A stretch of DNA of 64,000 bases from Streptomyces sp. B21-105. GTDB lineage: Bacteria > Actinomycetota > Actinomycetes > Streptomycetales > Streptomycetaceae. Both the position numbers and the translations under genes were made by a program. The stretch is taken from the NCBI RefSeq assembly GCF_036898465.1, contig NZ_JARUMJ010000001.1:806001-870000 (forward strand), in the 5' to 3' direction. Shown piece after piece: positions 40,501-47,835 of this stretch. Every line of letters starts with the position of its first letter. Position 1 is the first letter of the stretch. The notes beneath the pieces were generated by a model that worked only from the letters and a program-made list of their open reading frames with translations, made no database searches and was not told the origin of the DNA.

Positions 40501-42548
40501 CCGACCTCGCGCCCGAGCACGGGGACGACCACACACTGCGCGAGGCCGCGACGGGGCTCGCCCACACGCACGGCTGGTGGGGCAGCGAGATGCGCTGGAG
40601 CGCACTGCGCCAGATCCGCTCCCTCAACCACGTGCTGTCCGGGAACCCCGCCGACGGCACACCGCTGGGCGAGTCCTGCCGGTCCACGGGCGCCGCCGAC
40701 GGGTGGCGCAGCGACGAGTTCACCGTTCCGGGCATCGGCCTTGTGTGGACGCCGTTGCTGGACGTGCTGCGACCGCTCGCCTACCGCGCCGCCTCGCCGA
40801 CGGTGACCGAGCCGCACCGCGAGGCGCTGCTCCTGCTGTGCGAGGCGGTGGCGGACGGGCCGCTCGCCGGCACCGGCGGCGCCCTGCGCGAGGTCGTGCT
40901 GAGCGAGCCGCACGAGAAGCAGGAGAGGGTCGGGCAGGTGCTGCGCCGGGACGGCCGCACCGTCGTCGTGCTCGGCTGTCAGAGCGTCGACCGGCAGGCC
41001 GGACGGGTGTCCTGGCTCGCCCTGGACCACGACCCGGCCGGCGCCTTCGGCGCGATCGCCCACTTCACCCTGACGCAGGAGACCACGCACCCGGCGGTGT
41101 TCCCCGCCGAGGCGCTGAGCGCGGTCACCGCACTCGTCCGGGACAAGGGCCCGGCGCCCTGGCAGCCCGGGGCGCCCGACGCGCTCACCGACGCGACGGG
41201 CGGGGGACTCGGACCGATGCAGGCGGCTCTGCTGATCGCCGGCCGGCCTGCGCAGCTCACGGCGGAGGTGATCGCCGCGACCGATCTGAAGCCACGTCAG
41301 AAGGAGCTCGGGGACGCCCTGTTGTCCTCGGTCGGAGCGGCCGACCGGCTGGCTCTGGTCGGCGCGCTGCTGCCGGTGAACCCCGGCGACCTGTGGACGG
41401 CCGGACCGGACACGGAGGCGGCCGGCCGGGAGTGGGCCGAGCGGCTCGGCGGAGTCGTCCGGCTGCCGGAGGACCTCGCCGGGGAGCTCTCGCTCGCCGG
41501 GCTGCCCACCGCCGCCGTCGAGGAGGTCCTCAACCCGGGGCGCACGCCCTGGATCTGCCGCACCACCGTCCAGCGGCCGGACAAGGACGGCAACCTCGTG
41601 GCGGAGGATCCGGCGGCGCTGCCCGGCCGCAGCGAGCTGACCCGCGCCGTGGCCGCGCTGGCCGGCCTCGCCTATTCGCTGCCGTACGGGCACCCGCTGC
41701 GGGCGCTCCTGCCGGGGGCTCTCGCCGCGCTGCGCCGCCGCTTCGCCGATCCGGTGCTGCTGCTCGACCTGGACGTCGCATGGACGGACACCGGCGCCTC
41801 GGCCGCGGCCGAACTGCGCAAGGCGTACGGGCTGCCCGCCGTGGGCGGTGCCGACGCGCACGGTCTGACGCACGCGGGCGAGGCGCTGGTGCTGCGCCCG
41901 TGGTACGGCGAACGGGAGACCGTGCTCGTCAGGTCGGGCGCGCTGCGCACCCCCGACGACCCGGTGTTCGGCCTGGTGGAGGGGCTTGTCGGCGAGGGCC
42001 GGGGGCACGGCATGTGGGCGCTGCGGACCCTCCTCGGCGAGGATCTCACCCGCGCGGTCACGGCCGGTGCCGATCCCGCGGGGGCTTGCGGATATGCCCA
42101 GGACCCGACCGTCGGCGTACCCGGGCTGGTCGCCGAGGTCGCGGCACACCACGGGCTGGGCGAGGACGCGGCGGCGTTCTACCTCCAGTTGCTGGCACTG
42201 CCGGACCCCACGGACCGCAACTGCGTCCGCTGGACCGGCTGGAAGCCGGCCCGGACGAAGCGGGCCCGCGCCGAACTCGCGGCGAGCGGCCTGGTCGTCG
42301 AGGCCAAACGGGCGCGCGCCGGGCGCACGTTGTTCCTGCCCTGCGGCTGGCTCGACCTGAAGTCCCCCGCGCTGCCGGTGGAGCTCTGGAAGAAGGGGCT
42401 CTACCCGATTCCCGCCTACGGGCGCGCCGTGCCGCTGGTGCCGGTGCCCGAGCTGTTCACACGCGCGTGGGAACGCGTCCGCTCCGGCGACGCCCCGGCC
42501 TACGAGGAGCTCACCACCCGCGCCACCCGCAAGGGCCGCCGCCGATGA
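37539..42548 (+). CDS. 1669-residue protein of the MoxR-VWA-SWIM operon, function unknown
   Basis: The largest protein of the operon, soluble, without signal peptide or membrane segments and without an enzyme motif I recognise. The N-terminal 650 residues are helical, repeat-like (for example VKALKEHVKALAARLDP, LRPFRAVAARVSPAAVAAVA). Residues about 680-1000 are richer in beta structure (FRYTDGELLVMWRQDGKQFG, YWSARPADVFPLGG), and the C-terminus (from about 1380) contains TRAVAALAGLAYSLPYGHPL and RTLFLPCGWLDLKSPALPVE. It probably takes the place of the large MolR/YehI part that the short DUF4132 gene lacks. It starts with ATGA overlap and ends with ATGA overlap into the ATPase gene, so all three are translated together. 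A scaffold or target-recognition role is inference. Confidence 0.7.
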   Translation: MTTYDEATAAALLDAGAVLPPGSTNREDADTLTVRAYTHPALGDRTVVRLVPDTLGEAEDLALDFLGLTRRAQTPEVGQVRRETLGFPAWALVNDPANGHHALALVKDVERLARQAKSRPGTAKDGFEELGTRLGRAVPHFLPTFYEQAARVFLQYENTTYASAFFGKAREAERVHALTVDEERQRAVFLEFAFAGALTVKALKEHVKALAARLDPAAAWAQFRQLTVERCAAGMPPYASLPQDARGLIKAAGLDRVVEECALVADLLASPAAVRAPASFWSAYRPTLAVLAGQRPEVRGRLLEIMPAGLGRSVEDDEFWLALLVECGADRLLTGEEAAGVDAADWLGRWALHRKHGGNVGDRSPATLALVERMAPHLREQGRPVDLCTGRWRSGADVDLMDLCAAQGVPLTLPGPDEVVFLSLDGWIGRPGPGRRDLTAMAADPRLRRLLYAGIGTVKDHRLAGGVLDGLAAHPVLGDVLREWLEDAAGELTAAVGLPAARAALERLRPFRAVAARVSPAAVAAVAAHEVAPLLGHTLRAGIFDELGWPALDEALRRLDAETKAGRNQDNPMTVHEAWPALIVSREHKVFVVGPQEILLEHDLRLPVEPDRWQRPAFRYTDGELLVMWRQDGKQFGYWSARPADVFPLGGEQIPHYWYGGSDAGAPSIPLPSGGRATGGRTLHAGDTVLPASRRVLCDGVSLWRQGREGRRQVWLEYDPAGGTHGRASLPAFLQSGIREDATLRQEQCQVLPLRPGLEQSPFGTDGTVLGRWVRTEGEGAEARTVAGTPDGRTVALPRTDGRTPGELLGALRLPGGAEPVAVGLHRQVALYAGDGSSAAGELSRVTPMERGSEFAAGTRFVPPVDFWHALRPRDEASSAVLRALTDEQAAGLVRASTEALAQRRATLAAAGAVDGTADARAVAPTADEVLRQVVSAGLPSLDDPGIVTGVAALVRAVLRLEESTASFVAPPADRPKAQSRRVLGMYADLAPEHGDDHTLREAATGLAHTHGWWGSEMRWSALRQIRSLNHVLSGNPADGTPLGESCRSTGAADGWRSDEFTVPGIGLVWTPLLDVLRPLAYRAASPTVTEPHREALLLLCEAVADGPLAGTGGALREVVLSEPHEKQERVGQVLRRDGRTVVVLGCQSVDRQAGRVSWLALDHDPAGAFGAIAHFTLTQETTHPAVFPAEALSAVTALVRDKGPAPWQPGAPDALTDATGGGLGPMQAALLIAGRPAQLTAEVIAATDLKPRQKELGDALLSSVGAADRLALVGALLPVNPGDLWTAGPDTEAAGREWAERLGGVVRLPEDLAGELSLAGLPTAAVEEVLNPGRTPWICRTTVQRPDKDGNLVAEDPAALPGRSELTRAVAALAGLAYSLPYGHPLRALLPGALAALRRRFADPVLLLDLDVAWTDTGASAAAELRKAYGLPAVGGADAHGLTHAGEALVLRPWYGERETVLVRSGALRTPDDPVFGLVEGLVGEGRGHGMWALRTLLGEDLTRAVTAGADPAGACGYAQDPTVGVPGLVAEVAAHHGLGEDAAAFYLQLLALPDPTDRNCVRWTGWKPARTKRARAELAASGLVVEAKRARAGRTLFLPCGWLDLKSPALPVELWKKGLYPIPAYGRAVPLVPVPELFTRAWERVRSGDAPAYEELTTRATRKGRRR

Positions 42549-43759
42549 CCACCGTCCCGTCCCCCCTGGAAGAGCGCGAGCCGATGACCGTCACCGCCCC
42601 GTCCTCCCCCGTCCCGGTACGGCAGATCGTCCCGCCCGAGGACCGGTACGCCGCCGAACTGGCGTTCCTCGCCGCCTACGACGACGGGCCGCGGCCGCCC
42701 GCCTGGCGACTCACCCCGCGTGCGGTGGTCACGTTCGTCATGGGCAGCGCGGGCCGTGCCCTGAAGCTCCCCGACGACGCGGAGACGCCCGAAGGGGTGC
42801 CGCGCCGGATGCCGGTGGAGGGCAAGTTCGTCGGCGACCGTGCGCTGGTCGAACGGTGCGTCGTGACGCTGGCCGGCGAGCGCGGGCTGCTGCTCGTCGG
42901 CGAGCCCGGAACCGCCAAGTCGATGCTGTCCGAGCTGCTGTCCACCGCCGTGTGCGGCACCAGTGGCCTGGTCGTGCAGGGCACCGCGGGGACGACGGAG
43001 GACCAGCTCAAGTACGGCTGGAACTACGCCCTGTTGCTGGCGCAGGGACCGAGCAGGCAGGCGCTGGTGCCGTCGCCGGTGCTGACCGCCATGTCCCGGG
43101 GCGCCATAGCGCGCGTCGAGGAGGTCACTCGGTGCCTGCCCGAGGTGCAGGACTCGCTGGTCTCCCTGCTGTCCGAGCGGCGCATGGCCGTTCCCGAACT
43201 GGCGGGCACCGGCGACGCGTTGGCCCATGCCGCGCCCGGCTTCAACCTCATCGCCACGGCCAACCTGCGGGACAAGGGCGTGTCGGAGATGTCGGCGGCC
43301 CTCAAGCGCCGCTTCAACTTCGAGACGGTCGGCCCGATCCCGGACCTCGACGCGGAGACGGCGCTGGTGCGCAGCCAGGCGCGGGCCTCGGTGGAGCGGG
43401 CGGGCGCGCCCTTCCAGGTCGACGACGCGGTGCTGGAGGCGCTGGTGACCGCCTTCCGAGACCTGCGGGAGGGGCGGTCGGCGGAGGGCTGGGAGGTGGA
43501 GCGGCCGTCCACCGTGATGAGCACCGCGGAGGCGGTGTCCGTCGCGGGCGCGCTGGCCCTCGCCGCGGCCTACTTCCCCGGGGACCGCGACGTGCTGGGT
43601 CTGCTGCCGGGCCATCTGCTGGGCGTGGTCCGCAAGGACGACCCGGCCGACGCGGCACGGCTGCGCGGCTACTGGGACGGACCCGTCCGACGCCGGGCCG
43701 AGCAGGGGTCGGCCACCTGGCGCACCCTGTGGGACCTGCGCACGGTCCTGGAGGGCTGA
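42545..43759 (+). CDS. MoxR-type AAA+ ATPase (YehL-like)
   Basis: A 404-residue AAA+ ATPase. Walker A is LLLVGEPGTAKSMLSELLS (Gly119-Ser126). The Walker B region reads GAIARVEEVTRCLPEVQDSL, where MoxR proteins usually have LDE; the first Asp is replaced by Glu (Glu192-Glu193) and the strand is less hydrophobic. Sensor 1 is FNLIATANLRDKGVSEMS, and the arginine finger region is ALKRRFNFETVGPIPD. MoxR ATPases work as chaperones with VWA proteins to assemble or insert metals into other proteins; the VWA partner is the C-terminal domain of the next gene. The ATGA overlap with the upstream stop sets the start. The relation to E. coli YehL rests on the shared set of neighbours. Confidence 0.88.
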   Translation: MTTVPSPLEEREPMTVTAPSSPVPVRQIVPPEDRYAAELAFLAAYDDGPRPPAWRLTPRAVVTFVMGSAGRALKLPDDAETPEGVPRRMPVEGKFVGDRALVERCVVTLAGERGLLLVGEPGTAKSMLSELLSTAVCGTSGLVVQGTAGTTEDQLKYGWNYALLLAQGPSRQALVPSPVLTAMSRGAIARVEEVTRCLPEVQDSLVSLLSERRMAVPELAGTGDALAHAAPGFNLIATANLRDKGVSEMSAALKRRFNFETVGPIPDLDAETALVRSQARASVERAGAPFQVDDAVLEALVTAFRDLREGRSAEGWEVERPSTVMSTAEAVSVAGALALAAAYFPGDRDVLGLLPGHLLGVVRKDDPADAARLRGYWDGPVRRRAEQGSATWRTLWDLRTVLEG

Positions 43760-43764
43760 CGACC

Positions 43765-46700
43765 GTGTCCCTCCACCCCTCCCCGGACCTCCCGGACTCC
43801 CCCGCCGCCGAGGGTCCCGCAGACCTCCCGGACCGCACGGGCCTGCGGGACACCGCGGGTCTCCCGGACCGCGCTTGCCTCCGGGACACCGCGGGCCTCC
43901 CGGACTTGCCCGGCACCTTCGGCTTCCCCGGTCCTCCCGCTTCCGTCAGCGGCTTCAGGTCCCCCGGCGAGGCTCTCGTCGTCCTCACCGATCCCGCCGC
44001 GCCCTGTCTCATCGGCGTCCGCCACCACGCGCCCTCGCTGGCCGCCGCCGTGCCCGCCTTGCTGGACGAGGCGCGGCCGGAGGTGGTGCTCGTCGAGCTG
44101 CCGGCGGAGATGCAGGAATGGCTGGGCTGGCTCGGGCACGAGGAGACCCGGGCGCCGGTCGCGCTCGCCGCCGCGCCCGGTGACGGACGGGGAGGCGCGG
44201 GCCCGGCGTTCTACCCGTTCGCCGACTTCTCGCCCGAGCTCGCCGCGGTGCGCTGGGCCGCCCGGCACGGCGTCCCGCTGATCGCCTGCGATCTGCCGCT
44301 CGCGGACCGGGCGTGGGGCGAGGGTCGCGGTGGCGCGGAACAGGGCGAGGCCGCCCTCGGACTGACCCGTGCCCTGCGGGCCGGGCTCACCGGCCGCCCC
44401 GGGGACGATCTGTGGGACCGGCTCGTCGAGGCTGCCGCGCCGGGCTCGTCGCCCGAGGCGCTGCGCCGGGCTGCCCTGCTGACGGGGTGGGCGCTGCGTG
44501 AGGAGGCCGCCGCCGGCGGCGGGGTTCCGGAGCTGGACCTGCGGCGGGAGCGGTGGATGCGGTCGCGGATCGCCGAGGCCACCGCACACGGCGAGCGCGC
44601 CGCCGTGGTCGTCGGCGCGTTCCACGCCCCGGCGCTGACCGGAGCGGCCCTCGCCGACCAGGACGAGAACACGGACCGGCAGACTGAGGTGCGGCGGACC
44701 GGGGCCGAGCGGCGCGGCAGCACGGACCGGCACACGGAGGAGCGGCAGGCCGGAGCCCACCAGGGCGGAAACACCGACCGACACACGGAAGAACGGCAGG
44801 CCGGGGCCGCGCAGGGCGAAAGCACGGACCGGCACACGCAGGACCGGCAGGCCGGGGCCGAGCGGGGCGACAGCACGGACCGACAGACGCAGGAGCCGCA
44901 GGCCGGAGCTGAGCGGGGCGGAATGCCTGCGGAGGTGCGGCGGGCCGGGGCCGGTAAGGGGTCGGCCTCTCCTTCGACGGACGGCGGCCCGGTCGGCGAC
45001 ACGGCCGGCCGGGGAGCCGCCTGGGTCACCTCGCTCATCCCGTACGCCTACACCCTCCTCGACGAACGGTCCGGGTACCCGGCGGGAATCCGGGATCCGC
45101 AGTGGCAGGAGACGGTGCTGCGGGCGGCGGGCGATCCGGCGGCGCTGGAGGAGGCGCTGGTGCGGGCCGCCGTGCGGATCTGCGTGGAGCTGCGAGAACT
45201 CGGACACCCGTCGGGGCCGGCGGACGCGCGCGAGATCAGTCGGCTGGCCTCGGACCTCGCCCGGCTGCGCGGGCTGCCCGCGCCGGGCCGGGGCGAGCTG
45301 GTCGAGGCGGTGCAGACGGTCCTCGCGCAGGGCGAGCCCTATGGACGCGGGCGGGCCGTCGCGCGGGCGATGGAGCGGGTGCTCGTCGGGTCCCGCACCG
45401 GCCGGCCCGCACCGGACGCTCCGCGCTGCGGACTGGCCCCTGCGGTCGAGGGCGAGACGGCCGCACTGGGCCTGCCGGGCCCGCAGGACTCGGCAGGCGC
45501 GGCCCGGGATCTGCGGCTCGACCCACTGCGGTCCGACCTCGACCGGCGCCGGGAACTGCTGTTGCGTCGGCTCACGGTGTGCGGAGTGCCGTACGGGGAA
45601 GCGAAGGAGGTGGTCGGCGCGGGCAGCGCGCAGGCCCTCACCTCGCGCTGGGAGGTGCGCTGGACGCCGGCGACGGCGGCCATGCTGACGGCGGCCGGCG
45701 TACGGGGCGTCACCGCGGCCCAGGCCGCCGAGGGCGTGCTCCGGGAGCGCCTGCGCACGGAACGGGACGAGGGCGGGCCGACCGCCGCCCAGATCCTCCA
45801 GGGGCTCGGGGAGGCCGCGGAGTGCGGGTTGCCGGTGCTCGCGGACGAGCGGCTGGACGATGTCGCCGAGGTGCTGCCGCAGGTCGGCACGCTTCCCGAA
45901 CTCCTCGCCGCTCTCGCCCTGTCGGACCGTCTGCGGTCCGGTCATGTGCCGGGACTCGGCGTCGACGAGGGGCGGACGGCGCGGGCGGCCGCCGTGACCG
46001 AGCTGCTCACCTCGGCGGCGGTGCGTCAGGTGGACGGGCTGACCGGGTCCGAGAACCCGGCCGACGCGCACGCGCTGCTGGAACTCGCCCATCGTGCCGA
46101 CCTGTTGGGCGGGGTCCGGCTCACCGACGCGCTGGCCCGCCTGGCCGCCGACGGCTCGCCGCTGATGCGCGGCGCCGCGGGAGCCGTCCGCGTGCTGCTC
46201 GGGCAGGAGGACGCGCGCGCCTTCGGCGACCGGGTCGCGTCCTGGGTCGACGGGGCAGTCGATCCCGACTCGCGCTCGGCTCTGACGGCCCGGTTGAGCG
46301 GGCTGCTGACCGCCGCGGGCCCGCTGCTGGAGGCGGCGGAACCGGCTCTGACGCCGTTGCTCGACCGTGTCGCCGCGTTGCCCGACCGGGAGTTCCTGGA
46401 CCGGCTGCCGGCGCTGCGGGGCGGTTTCGAGACGCTGAGCCCCGCGGCCCGCGACCGGCTTCTCGCCTCCGTCGAGGAACGTCTCGGCGTCCGGCGCGTC
46501 GGGGACACGAGGGGCGTCGACCCGGTCGCGCTCGCCGTCTGGGCCGACGCCGACCTCGCCGCGCGCGACGTCCTGCGCACGCTGTGCCTGCTGCCGCCGT
46601 CGGGGGCCGGCGGCCGGATGTCGCCCGCTCCGGAGGCCGCCTCCGCCCCCGCTCCTACGGCGGTCCCTCCCGCGATCCCCGCCTCCGTTGCCGTCGCTGC

Positions 46701-47835
46701 CGAGGACGCGTCCCGCGAGGAGGACCGCCGCCTCGCCGCCGACGACCGGTGGCGGCTCGTCCTGGGGCGGCGCGCCGACCGGCTGCCCGCGTCCGCCCGC
46801 CCGTTGGCGACGGCCCTGGACGAGCTGTACGGCAGCGGACGCGGTGAGGGCAGCAGAGGGGATCTGACAGGCCCGGGGACCGGCGGCGGGCGGGAGGCGC
46901 CGTATCCCGGGGCGCGGGAGTGGTCGCAGGAGCTGGCCGCGCTGTTCGGACCGGGCATCCGGGAGGAGGTGCTGGCGGCGGCCGCGTCGGCGGGCCGCAA
47001 GGACGTCCTCGCGGAGCTGGACGCGGACAGCGTGCGCCCGTCGGTGGAACTCCTGCACACGGTGCTGCGGCATGCAGGAGGGCTTCCCGAGGCCCGGCTC
47101 GCCGCGCTGCGCCCGCTTGTGCGACGGCTCGTCGAGGAGCTGACCCGGGAGTTGGCGACACGACTGCGTCCCGCACTGCACGGTACGGCCCTGCCGCGCC
47201 CGAGCCGACGGCCCGGCGGCGGCCTCGACCTGCCGCGCACCCTGCGCGCCAACCTGACGACCGCACGGCGCGGCCCGGACGGCGTCGTGCGGGTCGTCCC
47301 CGAGCGCCCGGTGTTCCGCAGTCGGGGGCGGCGGGCCGCGGACTGGCGGCTGATCCTGGTCACGGACGTGTCGGGGTCCATGGAGGCTTCCACGGTGTGG
47401 GCCGCGCTGACGGCGTCGGTGCTGGCCGGGGTGCCGACCCTGGCGACGCACTTCCTGGCGTTCTCCACGGAGGTCATCGACCTCACCGGCCACGTCGAGG
47501 ACCCGCTGTCGCTGCTGCTGGAGGTCAGTGTGGGCGGCGGCACGCACATCGCGGCGGGTCTGCGGCAGGCCCGCGAACTCGTCACGGTGCCGTCCCGGAC
47601 CCTGGTCGTGGTCGTCAGCGACTTCGAGGAGGGCTATCCGCTCGGCGGGCTGCTCGCCGAGGTGCGGACGCTCGTCGGCTCGGGCTGCCATGTGCTGGGC
47701 TGCGCGAGCCTCGACGACACGGGCCGACCGCGTTACTCCACCGGCGTCGCCGGACAGCTCGTCGCCGCGGGCATGCCCGTCGCCGCCCTCAGTCCGCTCG
47801 AACTCGCCCGTTGGGTAGGGGAGAAGATCGCATGA
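43765..47835 (+). CDS. DUF5682-VWA fusion protein (YehM-YehP-like)
   Basis: A 1356-residue protein joining two parts that are separate genes in E. coli. Residues about 62-860 are DUF5682 (start LIGVRHHAPSLAAAVPALL, then VLVELPAEMQEWLGWLGHE, FADFSPELAAVRWAARHGVP). Residues about 1190-1356 are a von Willebrand A domain with an intact metal-binding MIDAS: LVTDVSGSME (DxSxS), GGGTHIA (Thr) and VVVSDFEEGY (Asp). Between residues 302 and 386 five copies of a 17-residue hydrophilic repeat interrupt DUF5682, and an Ala/Pro-rich linker lies near 960-985. The N-terminus is also repetitive (LRDTAGLPD twice). GTG 43765 has GGAGGG upstream. The VWA part is the expected partner of the MoxR ATPase. Confidence 0.82.
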   Translation: MSLHPSPDLPDSPAAEGPADLPDRTGLRDTAGLPDRACLRDTAGLPDLPGTFGFPGPPASVSGFRSPGEALVVLTDPAAPCLIGVRHHAPSLAAAVPALLDEARPEVVLVELPAEMQEWLGWLGHEETRAPVALAAAPGDGRGGAGPAFYPFADFSPELAAVRWAARHGVPLIACDLPLADRAWGEGRGGAEQGEAALGLTRALRAGLTGRPGDDLWDRLVEAAAPGSSPEALRRAALLTGWALREEAAAGGGVPELDLRRERWMRSRIAEATAHGERAAVVVGAFHAPALTGAALADQDENTDRQTEVRRTGAERRGSTDRHTEERQAGAHQGGNTDRHTEERQAGAAQGESTDRHTQDRQAGAERGDSTDRQTQEPQAGAERGGMPAEVRRAGAGKGSASPSTDGGPVGDTAGRGAAWVTSLIPYAYTLLDERSGYPAGIRDPQWQETVLRAAGDPAALEEALVRAAVRICVELRELGHPSGPADAREISRLASDLARLRGLPAPGRGELVEAVQTVLAQGEPYGRGRAVARAMERVLVGSRTGRPAPDAPRCGLAPAVEGETAALGLPGPQDSAGAARDLRLDPLRSDLDRRRELLLRRLTVCGVPYGEAKEVVGAGSAQALTSRWEVRWTPATAAMLTAAGVRGVTAAQAAEGVLRERLRTERDEGGPTAAQILQGLGEAAECGLPVLADERLDDVAEVLPQVGTLPELLAALALSDRLRSGHVPGLGVDEGRTARAAAVTELLTSAAVRQVDGLTGSENPADAHALLELAHRADLLGGVRLTDALARLAADGSPLMRGAAGAVRVLLGQEDARAFGDRVASWVDGAVDPDSRSALTARLSGLLTAAGPLLEAAEPALTPLLDRVAALPDREFLDRLPALRGGFETLSPAARDRLLASVEERLGVRRVGDTRGVDPVALAVWADADLAARDVLRTLCLLPPSGAGGRMSPAPEAASAPAPTAVPPAIPASVAVAAEDASREEDRRLAADDRWRLVLGRRADRLPASARPLATALDELYGSGRGEGSRGDLTGPGTGGGREAPYPGAREWSQELAALFGPGIREEVLAAAASAGRKDVLAELDADSVRPSVELLHTVLRHAGGLPEARLAALRPLVRRLVEELTRELATRLRPALHGTALPRPSRRPGGGLDLPRTLRANLTTARRGPDGVVRVVPERPVFRSRGRRAADWRLILVTDVSGSMEASTVWAALTASVLAGVPTLATHFLAFSTEVIDLTGHVEDPLSLLLEVSVGGGTHIAAGLRQARELVTVPSRTLVVVVSDFEEGYPLGGLLAEVRTLVGSGCHVLGCASLDDTGRPRYSTGVAGQLVAAGMPVAALSPLELARWVGEKIA
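44668..44922 (+). repeat. five in-frame 51-base tandem repeats (17 residues each) in the DUF5682-VWA gene
   Basis: Five contiguous units encode variants of STDRHTEERQAGAHQGG; the core TDR-T and the AGA/TGA positions are kept in all. Units differ mainly in the E/Q/R positions. The stretch is hydrophilic and probably disordered. It sits inside the DUF5682 region and is likely to vary in copy number between strains. Confidence 0.92.

Noticed and set aside
44668..44922. The 51-base repeats as a CRISPR array
   Set aside because: Repeats are contiguous, in frame and without unique spacers; no cas genes are near.
43669..47691. A 1340-codon reverse-strand frame across the DUF5682-VWA gene
   Set aside because: Shadow of the real gene; its composition (Arg/Gly/Pro/His-rich) reflects the complement of biased codons.
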